DNA of 24,012 bases from Euryarchaeota archaeon SCGC AAA252-I15 (GTDB lineage Archaea; Altiarchaeota; Altiarchaeia; IMC4; SCGC-AAA252-I15): NCBI GenBank assembly GCA_000402775.1, contig AQSC01000057.1, positions 1 through 24,012 of the forward strand, read 5' to 3'. The notes under the pieces are model-generated. The model had not been told where the DNA came from. It did no database searches and was given only the letters and a program-made list of their open reading frames with translations. Both the position numbers and the translations under genes were made by a program. Positions within the stretch are counted from its first letter, which is position 1. The number at the start of each line of letters is the position of its first letter. Of the stretch, positions 7,462 through 15,500 are shown in pieces.

Positions 7462-8465
7462 CAAAAAAACCCCTCAATCCTTGTTGAGCATTCAGGGCAG
7501 GTTCCGCTTGAAATGTCTTTTTTATAAATTGAGTATCCAACCCTTTCGACGAGTGTGAGCCCGCATTTAGGGCAGTTTGTGTTTTCATATTCTCCGTAGG
7601 GTGTGTTCCCTGAGTAAACAAATTTCAAGCCCGCGTCACGGCCCAACTCCACTGCACGAAGGATTGACTCCATTGGAGTCGGAGGTATGTCTGTGAGCTT
7701 GTAGTCTGGGTGGAACCTAGAAACGTGCCATGGGACCCCGTCACCAAGCTCATCGCATATGAACGAGGCTATCTGGGAAAGCTCTTTTTCAGAGTCGTTT
7801 AGACCCGGGATTATTAGGGTCGTAACCTCAAGCCAAACACCCCGCTCTACCATCCTCTTGCAAGTGTCGAGTACGGGCTTAAGCCTTCCACCACAATACT
7901 TTTCGTAAAACCCTTCGGAAAAAGATTTTATGTCGATGTTTGCGGCATCAAGGAAACTCTCAGTCTCATCAAAAGCCTCCTTACTCATAAAACCGTTCGA
8001 AACGAAAACATTCCCCAAACCCTCACTTCTTGCAAGCTCTCCAACATCCTTGGCAAACTCTAAAAAAATGGTAGGCTCAGAGTAAGTAAAAGAAATACTC
8101 TCGCAATCGTTTTCTAACGCTTGCTCTACAACCTCTTTGGGACTTATCTTTTTACCTGAAACTTTCCCGGTCTTCGGCCCCTGGCTTAAATCCCAGTTCT
8201 GGCAAAACTCACATCTTAGATTACAACCCACAGTCGCAATAGAGTATGAATTCGAACCAGGCTTGTAGTGAAAGAGCGGTTTCTTTTCTATTGGATCAAT
8301 ATGGGCGGCTGAAAGAACACCGTAAACGAGAGAATTTAAAACCCCAAAATTATTCTCCCTTACCATGCAGATTCCGCGCTTACCCTCGGAAATAAGGCAG
8401 TTATGTGGGCATAAAATACAGCGCACCTTACCCCCTTCTTTCGAATACAACATGGCCTCCTTCAT
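7461..8465 (-). CDS. amrS: AmmeMemoRadiSam-system radical SAM enzyme (AmrS-like)
   Basis: Radical S-adenosylmethionine enzyme of the family found with AMMECR1 and Memo homologues; its reaction is not established. 334 residues. An N-terminal Cys cluster (RCILCPHNC, residues 15-23, plus GICMV) is typical of the family. The radical SAM CxxxCxxC motif is CNLRCEFC at 81-88. SYSEPTIFLEF-like, DIKSF and NDSE segments follow. The C-terminus has a four-Cys zinc-ribbon-like pattern (C298, C301, C323, C326). Neither the Memo nor the AMMECR1 gene is adjacent here. It is the first gene of a minus-strand operon with cca, and it is divergent from the KH gene across a 55-bp promoter region. Confidence 0.88.
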   Translation of the reverse strand: MKEAMLYSKEGGKVRCILCPHNCLISEGKRGICMVRENNFGVLNSLVYGVLSAAHIDPIEKKPLFHYKPGSNSYSIATVGCNLRCEFCQNWDLSQGPKTGKVSGKKISPKEVVEQALENDCESISFTYSEPTIFLEFAKDVGELARSEGLGNVFVSNGFMSKEAFDETESFLDAANIDIKSFSEGFYEKYCGGRLKPVLDTCKRMVERGVWLEVTTLIIPGLNDSEKELSQIASFICDELGDGVPWHVSRFHPDYKLTDIPPTPMESILRAVELGRDAGLKFVYSGNTPYGEYENTNCPKCGLTLVERVGYSIYKKDISSGTCPECSTRIEGFF

Positions 8466-8520
8466 CGGTTACTATAATCTCTGTTTCCAGTTAAATAGGA
8501 TTATTAACAATAACTTAGGC
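8466..8520. promoter_or_regulatory. Divergent promoter region between amrS and the KH gene
   Basis: A 55-bp AT-rich gap between two divergent genes. The segment agttaaatagg near 8489-8499 lies about 24-32 bases upstream of both start codons, in the right place for an archaeal TATA box of leaderless transcripts in either direction. A second AT-rich element (actataat) is near 8472. No ribosome binding site precedes the plus-strand ATG. Assignment is by position and composition only. Confidence 0.4.
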
Positions 8521-9030
8521 ATGCAATACGTAAAGATTCCGAAAGAACGCGTGGGCGTACTCATAGGGGGGGAGGGCAAAACCCTGAAAGAAATTGAGGA
8601 GCGGACTAAGACTAAAATAACAGTGGAAGAGACGTCAGTGTCCATCGAAGGAGACCCGGTTGACGAGTGGATCACAAAAGATATTCTAAAGGCTGTCGGC
8701 CGCGGATTCACACCAGAAAAATCCTTAATGCTCACTCAGGAAGACATGACCTTTGAAGTATTGAATCTAGCCGACATAGTAGGTGAATCCGACAAATCCA
8801 TTGCGCGCATAAAAGGGAGGATAATAGGATCCCAGGGAAAAAGCAGGGAGAAAATCGAAAATCTGACTGACTGTTACGTGTCAGTTTACGGAAAAACAGT
8901 CTGTATTATAGGCACTCTCGATGCAACACCCGTCGCTAGAGAGGCAATTCTCATGCTAGCAAGCGGAAGCCCACACTCAAACGTATACCGGTTTCTAGAG
9001 CGATCAAAACGTCATCGAAAAACCATGTAA
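8521..9030 (+). CDS. KH-domain RNA-binding protein, archaeal Dim2/Krr1 (Pno1) homologue
   Basis: Archaeal homologue of the ribosome-biogenesis factor Dim2/Pno1, which acts on the 3' end of small-subunit rRNA. The likely start is ATG 8521 (169 residues), because MQYVKIPKERVGVLIGGEGK is the conserved family N-terminus; an open frame extends further upstream but only through amrS antisense. Two KH domains are visible: KH1 with GVLIGGEGKTLKEIE (12-26) and KH2 with the KGRIIGSQGKSREKIE motif (about 98-113). The C-terminus HSNVYRFLERSKRHRK is also characteristic. The frequent neighbour RIO kinase is not adjacent here; topoisomerase VI genes follow 59 bp downstream. Confidence 0.92.
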   Translation: MQYVKIPKERVGVLIGGEGKTLKEIEERTKTKITVEETSVSIEGDPVDEWITKDILKAVGRGFTPEKSLMLTQEDMTFEVLNLADIVGESDKSIARIKGRIIGSQGKSREKIENLTDCYVSVYGKTVCIIGTLDATPVAREAILMLASGSPHSNVYRFLERSKRHRKTM

Positions 9031-9039
9031 TCGGGCCTC

Positions 9040-9089
9040 ATTCTCTCGTTTTTATTCTCGTATATCTAATCAATGTAGAGGAATCTAAC
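9040..9089 (+). promoter_or_regulatory. Putative promoter and ribosome binding site for top6B
   Basis: AT-rich elements tttttatt (about 9049-9056) and tatatctaat (9061-9070) lie upstream of the top6B ATG at 9090. An agagg sequence at 9077-9081 is spaced about eight bases from the start and would serve as a Shine-Dalgarno site. Which TATA-like element is used cannot be decided from sequence. Confidence 0.35.
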
Positions 9090-10784
9090 ATGGCAGCAGG
9101 AACATCGAACACGGTAAAGGAAAGACATGCAGACGACCTGTTTAAAGAGTTTAAGGAGGTTTCTGTAACAGAATTTTTCAGGAAAAACAAGGCACATTTA
9201 GGATACTCTGGAAAAGTGCGCTCTCTTACAACCATAGTCCACGAGCTTATAACGAACTCCTTGGATGCTTGCGAGGAGGCGGGGATTCTCCCGGAGATTT
9301 TTATCGAACTCAAACAGTTGGGTAGTAATCACTACAAATTCGTTTCAAGGGATAACGGACCCGGAATCCCAGTCAAGCATATTGCAGATGTCTTCGGTAA
9401 GATGCTCGCTGGAACAAAGTTTCATAGAAACGTTCAGCTTCGCGGCCAGCAGGGTATTGGTGTTGCAGGAGTCACCATGTTCTCGCAGATGACTACGGGC
9501 CAGCCCCTTATCATCCGCACTTGCACTGGAGACAATAAAGTGTATGAAGTAAAGCTTTTGCTCGACGTTATGAAGAACAAGGCCGACATTGTCGAGGAAA
9601 AGGTTTTCGAGCAGGCTTGGCGTGGAACCGAAATCGAAGGTGAAGTGAAAAACGTGCAATTCAATCTTGGAGACAAGGGGCCTTTCGAATACGTAAAGAG
9701 GACGGCCATCGCAAACCCTCACATGAAAATCACCTTCATCGACCCTGAAGGAAGAAAAACGGTTTTTGATAGGGTAAGCGAGGTTATCCCAGACCCCCCC
9801 AAAGAGATGAAACCGCACCCGAAGGGAATGGACACCGACGATCTTTTAAAAATGGCGAAGACGTCAATAGGACGTCACATCGGATCCTTTCTAACAACCT
9901 CTTTCTCCAGGGTGACCAACGCCAAAGTCGCAGAAATTCAGGCTCTCGTATCATTCGACTTGAAGAAAAACCCTCGGAAACTAACCTGGAAGGAGACTGA
10001 GGAAATCGTAGCTGCAATAGACAAAATCGATTTCATGGCCCCACCCACAGACGGATTATCCCCCATAGGCGAAGACCAGATCAGAAAAGCACTGATAAAC
10101 GTCCTGAAACCCGAGTTCGAGACGGTCGTATCCAGAAACCCCACAACATACTCTGGCGGAGTCCCATTCCAAGTCGAAGTTGCAGTAGCCTACGGCGGAA
10201 GCGCAGGAAGAAAAGTGGGCGAGGAAACACGCTCAGAAATAATGCGTTTTGCAAACAGGTCACCCCTACTTTTCGATCCAGGAGACTGTGGCCTAACCAA
10301 GGCAACTCAAAGCGTGGACTGGAAGAGGTACGGATTCCGAGACTTCGAACATGCTCCAGTCACGATTTGCGTGAACATGGTCTCAACTTTCGTACCCTAC
10401 ACGTCAGCGGGAAAACAAAGCGTTTCAGGAGAAGAAGAAATATTGAAAGAAATCAGGTTCGCACTCATGGAAGCCGGACGCAAATTCCAAAGATACCACT
10501 CCAAGAAAAGACGCGACATAGAACGAGAGGCAAGATTAAACACTCTACTAAAATACGCGACAGAGCTCGCTCCATCCGTCGCCCGTTTAACTGGCGCAGA
10601 CGATGAGAAACTTTTAAGTAAACTTGAATCTCTGATTCGCAGGAAACTCAAGTATGAGGTGGAGCAGGAGGAAGTTGATGAGCAGCTGCAAATCGAGGAT
10701 GATACTGCAGGTGATGACTCAACCGAAGTTGGGGGGAAGGAGGCTCCACTTGTTGAGGAAGTGTCTGAGGAGGATGAAAAATGA
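9090..10784 (+). CDS. top6B: DNA topoisomerase VI subunit B
   Basis: ATPase subunit of the type IIB topoisomerase that relaxes and decatenates duplex DNA as an A2B2 complex. 564 residues. The GHKL ATPase motifs are in order: HELITNSLDACEEAG (E52 and N56), DNGPGIP (88-94), and the glycine-rich LRGQQGIGVAG lid (117-127). The transducer domain follows, with a KKNPRKLTW switch-lysine segment. An acidic tail (ASP/GLU-rich, about 30 residues) closes the protein. The TGA overlaps the ATG of top6A (ATGA at 10781), so the two subunits are translationally coupled, which suits equimolar assembly. Confidence 0.97.
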   Translation: MAAGTSNTVKERHADDLFKEFKEVSVTEFFRKNKAHLGYSGKVRSLTTIVHELITNSLDACEEAGILPEIFIELKQLGSNHYKFVSRDNGPGIPVKHIADVFGKMLAGTKFHRNVQLRGQQGIGVAGVTMFSQMTTGQPLIIRTCTGDNKVYEVKLLLDVMKNKADIVEEKVFEQAWRGTEIEGEVKNVQFNLGDKGPFEYVKRTAIANPHMKITFIDPEGRKTVFDRVSEVIPDPPKEMKPHPKGMDTDDLLKMAKTSIGRHIGSFLTTSFSRVTNAKVAEIQALVSFDLKKNPRKLTWKETEEIVAAIDKIDFMAPPTDGLSPIGEDQIRKALINVLKPEFETVVSRNPTTYSGGVPFQVEVAVAYGGSAGRKVGEETRSEIMRFANRSPLLFDPGDCGLTKATQSVDWKRYGFRDFEHAPVTICVNMVSTFVPYTSAGKQSVSGEEEILKEIRFALMEAGRKFQRYHSKKRRDIEREARLNTLLKYATELAPSVARLTGADDEKLLSKLESLIRRKLKYEVEQEEVDEQLQIEDDTAGDDSTEVGGKEAPLVEEVSEEDEK

Positions 10785-11860
10785 GTGACAAGGAAGTAAT
10801 AGAAAAAATAACGGATTTCGGGAAAACACTTGAAAAACAGATTAGTGGAAGCAACCCCCCTAAAATGACTATCCCTGTGAGGGGTTTTTCAAACGTAAGC
10901 TTTGACAAGACCCAAAACCTGCTTCGTCTTGGGAGTAAGACGAGCAACAGAAACTTCCTAAACATTGCTCATGCGAGAAAATTCATGCAGACGGTGCTTA
11001 TATCTGAAAAATGCAAGGAATTCGTGTCTCGTGGGAAAACCGCAAGTATTAGGGAGCTTTACTACCAGCTTAAACACACTATTGCGGATACTAAGGAAAA
11101 CACTTTCGAAGATCAGTCCGAGTCCGATCCGTTAATTGTGGATCTTGAGACTAGTCTTGGAGTGCTTCGGGAAGAACTGCATCTTAAGGCAGACGACAAG
11201 GGGACCCTTATCGGGAACATCGTCATTGAGGATTCAGGGGACACGATAGACTGTTCCAAGCTTGGTAGGAGTGGATTGTCCATCCCGTCTATCGTCGAGC
11301 ACTACAAGTTTAAGAAGGTTACTGGAGACTATATCCTTCTGATTGAAACGGGTGCTATGTTTGACCGGCTTGTGGAGGAACAATACCACATTAAAAATAA
11401 TTGCATTATGGTGTCTACTAAGGGTCAGGCTGCTAGAGGGTGTAGGCGTCTGGTGAACAGGCTTGTTTCTGAAAAAAAGATTCCCACCTTAATGTTTACT
11501 GACGGAGACCCTTGGGGATACTACATTTACTCGGTTATGAAGGCTGGTTCAATGGCTTTAGCCCATGAATCCAAGCGTTTGGGGACACCGAGCATTAGAT
11601 TCATCGGCATGACGATGACTGACATAGACGAATACGGCTTAACAAAAGTCACTGAGAAACTTAAGGACGTTGACAAGAAGAGGATTAACGAGCTCCTGCA
11701 GTACCCGTGGTTTCAGAAGAAGGAGTGGCGTACTGAGCTTCTTATGATGGCTGAGAAGGGCGTTAGAATAGAGCAGCAGGCTCTCGCCTCGAAGTCATTG
11801 GAGTTTGTTGCTGAGGAGTATTTACCCCAGAAAATTAAGGAAAGCAAATTCCTACCCTAA
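10781..11860 (+). CDS. top6A: DNA topoisomerase VI subunit A
   Basis: DNA-cleaving subunit of topoisomerase VI, homologous to Spo11. 359 residues, the normal length. The 5Y-CAP domain contains SIRELYYQLKHT, where Tyr94 or Tyr95 is the catalytic residue that forms the 5'-phosphotyrosyl link. The Toprim domain has its glutamate in LLIETGAMFDRL (E189) and the DxD in FTDGDPWGYYIY (D241, D243). The motif IPSIVEHYKFKKV is also typical. It is coupled to top6B by a four-base overlap. A membrane protein gene starts five bases after the stop. Confidence 0.97.
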   Translation: MSDKEVIEKITDFGKTLEKQISGSNPPKMTIPVRGFSNVSFDKTQNLLRLGSKTSNRNFLNIAHARKFMQTVLISEKCKEFVSRGKTASIRELYYQLKHTIADTKENTFEDQSESDPLIVDLETSLGVLREELHLKADDKGTLIGNIVIEDSGDTIDCSKLGRSGLSIPSIVEHYKFKKVTGDYILLIETGAMFDRLVEEQYHIKNNCIMVSTKGQAARGCRRLVNRLVSEKKIPTLMFTDGDPWGYYIYSVMKAGSMALAHESKRLGTPSIRFIGMTMTDIDEYGLTKVTEKLKDVDKKRINELLQYPWFQKKEWRTELLMMAEKGVRIEQQALASKSLEFVAEEYLPQKIKESKFLP

Positions 11861-11865
11861 ATGAG

Positions 11866-12852
11866 ATGGGAAAAAGGGATAAAGGTTTGGTGGGGGATTC
11901 AACCCCGGACGTTTTAGAGGAATTTCTAAAAAAAAAGCCGACAGAGGGAGAGGATCTCCTAGAGCTTGTTCTTGAAGCTGGCCGGATTAGCAGGTCTGCA
12001 TCATCTCTTAGGCTTCAGGTTTCTGAGGAAGTGATCGACTCTTGGTGTGAAACCCTTAAAGAGGGAGGTTGGCTGAAACCACTTGACAGGGATATGGATG
12101 ATCCTATCTTCGAGCTTTCTGAATTCGCCTTGAAAAGGCTTAGGCGTCTTGAAAGGGATTTTATCGAGCAAGCAGAGGAAAACGAGCCTGAAAAGATTGT
12201 GTCCCGGAAGAGGAAGAGATCACTACCTTTCATGCAATTTAGTGTGATTGATTTTCTGGTTTTCACCTCACTTATTTTATCCTACGTAATGTTTCAAAAT
12301 TATTTCAAGAATCTGGGAAACAACGTTTATCCGATTTTAGGGTTATTCTTAATACTTTTTGCAGTCATCGTGTATAAGACTAGTGTTCAGTATTCAATTA
12401 CACGGATGATTATACTCCGGTTCACTCAAACCCGTAGGATACTATTCCTTGCCCTAGTCACCAATATTCGCCATGTAATCTCCGCAACGTTAATCGTATT
12501 CATGATATACTTTGCAGGAAAACTCATTCTCACTAAAAACCTTATCTATCTTGGAGCGGCAATAATATGCCTGACTATGGTGCCAGTCGTATATCAAAAG
12601 AGAGGTACGAAACTAACTCTTCTCAGATTCTATATAGGATTGTGTTTAACAATATATTCAATGTTACTATTATTCGGACTTCGAAGCATTACAGAGCTAG
12701 TCTATTATAAAATCCGCCTGCTAGATATTCTTTCAGGAGTTGCACTCCTATTTTACCTCAAAGTGAAGGAAGAGTACTTCGGACTCAAGACCATATCCCT
12801 TAGAAAATTCTTGAGGTCACAAAAAGCCGACTCAACACAACTCTTCGATTAA
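11866..12852 (+). CDS. Multispanning membrane protein with N-terminal winged-helix-like domain
   Basis: A 328-residue protein of unknown function. Residues about 15-100 look like a winged-helix domain (helix TEGEDLLELVLEAGRIS, then SSLRLQVSEEVIDSWCETLK and GGWLKP wing), followed by a charged linker with KRKR at 115-118. Hydrophobic segments at about 125-145, 153-171, 203-223, 226-244, 252-272 and perhaps 285-298 predict five or six membrane passes. ATG 11866 is five bases after top6A, so it is probably on the same transcript; a nearby ATG at 11861 is in another frame. The last 21 bases overlap coaB on the opposite strand. It may be a membrane-tethered DNA-binding protein, but no family is recognised. 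Confidence 0.8.
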   Translation: MGKRDKGLVGDSTPDVLEEFLKKKPTEGEDLLELVLEAGRISRSASSLRLQVSEEVIDSWCETLKEGGWLKPLDRDMDDPIFELSEFALKRLRRLERDFIEQAEENEPEKIVSRKRKRSLPFMQFSVIDFLVFTSLILSYVMFQNYFKNLGNNVYPILGLFLILFAVIVYKTSVQYSITRMIILRFTQTRRILFLALVTNIRHVISATLIVFMIYFAGKLILTKNLIYLGAAIICLTMVPVVYQKRGTKLTLLRFYIGLCLTIYSMLLLFGLRSITELVYYKIRLLDILSGVALLFYLKVKEEYFGLKTISLRKFLRSQKADSTQLFD

Positions 12853-13464
12853 ATCAATTAAACGGCAGGCAACATCCGATTTACAGCCTTTAACGCTCTC
12901 AACAAACCCCCCCTTTCCTATCAACTTTACTTCAGTCTCATCAACTCCGAATTCATGCACCCCAATGTCGTTAGCAACTATGACGTCTAAACGGTCTTTT
13001 TCCAACTTAGCTTGGGCTGAGGCAACAAGCTCCTCCTGCGACACACAATACTCAGCCTTAAAACCAACGATAAAAAGATCAGGGAAACGCTCCCTGGAAA
13101 GACTAGTAAGCTTTCTATTCGGAGCAAGCCTTAAAGTCAGCTCCCCTGCCGACTTGATCTTGCCTGAAGTCTTTCCAACAACCCTGAAATCAGAAATCGC
13201 AGCCGCACAAACAAAAGCATCATATCCGCTTGAAAGCTCCCTTAAGGTCTCATCAATCATCTCATCTGAAGTTTTCACGGAAATCAATTCCACACCCGTT
13301 GGGGGCTTAATCAACGTTGGTCCCGCTACCACACAGACGTCTAAACCCCTGTCACGGGCTTCACACGCTACTGCAAAACCCATTTTCCCGGAACTATCAT
13401 TAGTGATAAATCTAACGTCATCAATGTACTCCCTAGTCGGCCCTGAAGTTACGAGAATCCTCAT
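12832..13464 (-). CDS. coaB: Phosphopantothenate--cysteine ligase (CoaB), stand-alone
   Basis: Condenses 4'-phosphopantothenate with cysteine in coenzyme A synthesis. 210 residues with the CoaB fold: the N-terminus RILVTSGPTREYIDDVRFIT and NDSSGKMGFAVA motif, then AAAISDFRV, the GKIKS lysine segment, FIVGFKAEY and VIVANDIG, all in family order. Most archaeal homologues are part of a bifunctional CoaBC protein. Here no decarboxylase (CoaC) domain is attached or adjacent, so CoaC should be encoded elsewhere. It lies nine bases downstream of a membrane-anchored HTH protein gene on the same strand and converges on the membrane protein of the top6 operon. Confidence 0.9.
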   Translation of the reverse strand: MRILVTSGPTREYIDDVRFITNDSSGKMGFAVACEARDRGLDVCVVAGPTLIKPPTGVELISVKTSDEMIDETLRELSSGYDAFVCAAAISDFRVVGKTSGKIKSAGELTLRLAPNRKLTSLSRERFPDLFIVGFKAEYCVSQEELVASAQAKLEKDRLDVIVANDIGVHEFGVDETEVKLIGKGGFVESVKGCKSDVACRLIDLIEELC

Positions 13465-13473
13465 GAAAGAAGT

Positions 13474-14514
13474 TTACTCATTCAAAAAATAAAAATAAGA
13501 TCTACCCTGCTTGACCCTGCCAACACGATCATTTGCAAGAAGCTCGTTTAGATTCTTGTTCACAAAATTCTTATTTTTCCCCAATTTCGCAGAAATCTCT
13601 TTCAGAGAAAGTGTGTCCTCTCTCCGTAGAAGGTGGATGAACTCCATATGAGAATTGTTAACCTCAACTATTTCAGGCTCCTCCAAATCATACTTTTCCA
13701 TGAGAAAATCTTTACAATCATCACAAACGTGCTGGTTTTCAAACACCCACTTAAGCCACATACTCTTACCACAGCAAAAGCAAGTCGCCTCTATCGGAAA
13801 ACCACACTCCTTAAGTTCCTTCCGAACTCTAACATCAGCTAGACACCCGTCCAAGGGAACTTCAATGAAAGGCTCTGGAATGCCACCATCCAACGGTAAT
13901 TCCTGCGAAATAACGTCAACACCCCCATCAAAAAGCGCGCCATGACCAAACCCTAAAACCTCATTTTCCTGCAAAAAGCCGAATTGCTCGTCAATATCAT
14001 CAACTATCACATCATCATCCAATTCAATACGATCAAACTTCACAGTCATATTCGCATCAATCTCCCTATCGACCATAGAAGAATCAAAACCATACTTTAA
14101 ATCCACCTTAATATTGTCAAAAGCCTTAACTTCCATGCCATTAGACAGATAATAAACAAACTTCTCAGTCTTCCCCGGCTCAATACCCACTGGGTCCTCA
14201 TGAAACCCTAAAAGATCATAACCCTCAATAACACTACACCCATTAGAAGCCTTAGCCTCCATCATCTCCACACCATTACCGTTAACAGTCTTCTCCTTCC
14301 ACTCGGAAGCGGAGGCAAGCCTTGCAACCATAAGTGAAGGCTTGACAAAATAAGTCCTATCCCCCCTATTATCAAGAGTAAGCTCTAGACGGCCGGAATT
14401 CCTATCATAAATGAGTTCTGAAAAACCTAACTTAGGGTTATTCTTGTTTTTTAAATAAACGTAATAAAGGTAGAAAGCAATCGCTGCAACCGCAAAAATA
14501 TACGTTAATTCCAT
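13474..14514 (-). CDS. Membrane-anchored protein with zinc-ribbon and C-terminal winged helix
   Basis: A 346-residue protein with no recognised family name. Residues 3-21 form a single N-terminal membrane segment followed by KNKNN, so the rest is predicted cytoplasmic. Residues about 30-165 look beta-rich, like an Ig or CARDB-type fold. A Cys pair at C245/C248 and another at C264/C267 form a probable zinc ribbon. Residues 290-343 look like a winged helix (LSLKEISAKLGKNKNFVNKN then LANDRVGRVKQGRSYFYF). The gene is upstream of coaB by nine bases. A likely promoter lies at 14559-14568. It could be a membrane-tethered transcription regulator; the function is inferred from architecture only. Confidence 0.8.
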   Translation of the reverse strand: MELTYIFAVAAIAFYLYYVYLKNKNNPKLGFSELIYDRNSGRLELTLDNRGDRTYFVKPSLMVARLASASEWKEKTVNGNGVEMMEAKASNGCSVIEGYDLLGFHEDPVGIEPGKTEKFVYYLSNGMEVKAFDNIKVDLKYGFDSSMVDREIDANMTVKFDRIELDDDVIVDDIDEQFGFLQENEVLGFGHGALFDGGVDVISQELPLDGGIPEPFIEVPLDGCLADVRVRKELKECGFPIEATCFCCGKSMWLKWVFENQHVCDDCKDFLMEKYDLEEPEIVEVNNSHMEFIHLLRREDTLSLKEISAKLGKNKNFVNKNLNELLANDRVGRVKQGRSYFYFLNE

Positions 14515-14558
14515 TTTCTATTTCCAAAAAACACCTCTTATCAATTAATTCGAACAAC

Positions 14559-14568
14559 TATAAAAATA
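14559..14568 (-). promoter_or_regulatory. TATA-like box for the membrane-anchored HTH gene
   Basis: tataaaaata on the plus strand (tatttttata on the minus strand) is 45-54 bases upstream of the ATG at 14514, which would give a short leader. A gaggtg on the minus strand (14531-14536) could be a distant Shine-Dalgarno site. The element lies in the 68-bp gap downstream of mtdB. Confidence 0.4.
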
Positions 14569-14582
14569 CAAGTAAACAGTGT

Positions 14583-15446
14583 TCACTCACTCAAAGAGTA
14601 AATCTCAAAAATATCAAAAACCTGCCGATTACTCTCAAAGAGTTTTTCAACCATGCTTCGATGAATCTTCATTTTAAGACTGCCAATAGTCAAAGGCCCG
14701 ATGAATAATCTACCCTCCCGCTCAACACAATCATCATACGGTTGAATACCATCAATCCCATAAGGAGGTACCGCATTCACATCAGCGAAAACTTTTACGG
14801 AACCATTCCCACTCCAAACAGACTTGGGGAGTAGCCTGACTCCCTTACTGCCACAGGATACCACGACATCACATTCCATTAATGCGTAAGCTAGAGAGTC
14901 TTCACCACTGATTTCAACCCCATCAACCTCAAGTCCATACTCATCACTCAGCCTACTGCAAACAGAGGCAGCTCGATTCTTACTCCTCGATGAAATACTA
15001 ACTTCCGAACCCTCCTTTGCCAGAAGTAGTGCAATCCTCTGGCCTACAGGCCCCGTCCCCGCCAGGACAAGAGATTTCGCACCTGAAAGCTTACCTCCAA
15101 GCGCCTCCCTGATTTTTCCAACACAAGCACTTGCAGTAGTAGATGCGCCTTTCGGCTCAAGACAAATGGACACGGAACTATCCTCTGGCAGACCCTCCAA
15201 TATAGTTCTAGCTGCATCAAAAAGTTTTTTAGAAGCTGTCGGATCATCACCTCCAAAAAAGATTGCAGTATTCTTCAAATTTTTCGGGTGCCTCGTAAAC
15301 ACACAATTATGTATTATGTCACTAACCTCATCCTCATCAATTAGAGAATAAGGCACTACCACGTCAAATTGGGAGTCATATGCGACTACAATGTCGAAAA
15401 AACTCGATCTTTTATCTGGAGTGACATAAACCAGTATTTTTTTCAT
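14583..15446 (-). CDS. mtdB: NAD(P)-dependent methylene-tetrahydromethanopterin dehydrogenase (MtdB family)
   Basis: Interconverts methylene- and methenyl-H4MPT with NAD(P), a step of one-carbon metabolism. The chosen start is ATG 15446 (287 residues, MKKILVYVTPDKRSSFFD); a TTG three codons upstream is possible. The N-terminal domain matches the family in TPDKRSSFFDIVVAYDSQFD and IFFGGDD, and EPKGASTTASA corresponds to the pterin-site DPAGSFTTAAA-type motif. A Rossmann fold begins at SLVLAGTGPVGQRIALLLAK and is followed by SISSRSK, where NAD(P) specificity is decided. It is divergent from the flavoprotein-metV-metF operon with only 20 bp between starts, so the two transcripts are probably regulated together. 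It would replace the F420-dependent Mtd of methanogens. Confidence 0.85.
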   Translation of the reverse strand: MKKILVYVTPDKRSSFFDIVVAYDSQFDVVVPYSLIDEDEVSDIIHNCVFTRHPKNLKNTAIFFGGDDPTASKKLFDAARTILEGLPEDSSVSICLEPKGASTTASACVGKIREALGGKLSGAKSLVLAGTGPVGQRIALLLAKEGSEVSISSRSKNRAASVCSRLSDEYGLEVDGVEISGEDSLAYALMECDVVVSCGSKGVRLLPKSVWSGNGSVKVFADVNAVPPYGIDGIQPYDDCVEREGRLFIGPLTIGSLKMKIHRSMVEKLFESNRQVFDIFEIYSLSE

Positions 15447-15500
15447 CTTAATCAAAATACATTGCGATGACTTTTAACAATAAAACCGATTCAAAGAATA
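15425..15500. promoter_or_regulatory. Overlapping divergent promoters of mtdB and the flavoprotein operon
   Basis: The starts of mtdB (15446, minus) and the flavoprotein gene (15467, plus) are 20 bp apart, so each promoter must lie inside the other gene. On the minus strand a cggttttattg-like box maps to about 15478-15488. For the plus strand, gtattttttt at about 15434-15443 is at the right distance for a leaderless start. Such packing would let a single bound factor affect both directions. Inferred from spacing only. Confidence 0.35.

Noticed and set aside
8365..8520. Extended N-terminus for the KH protein
   Set aside because: The extra 52 codons run antisense through the start of amrS and do not resemble the family; conserved sequence begins at MQYVKIP (8521).
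11861..11866. ATG at 11861 as start of the membrane protein
   Set aside because: It is in a different frame from the long coding region; ATG 11866 is the first in-frame start.
15447..15455. TTG at 15455 as the mtdB start
   Set aside because: It is possible but adds only three codons; ATG 15446 gives the typical family start MKKIL.
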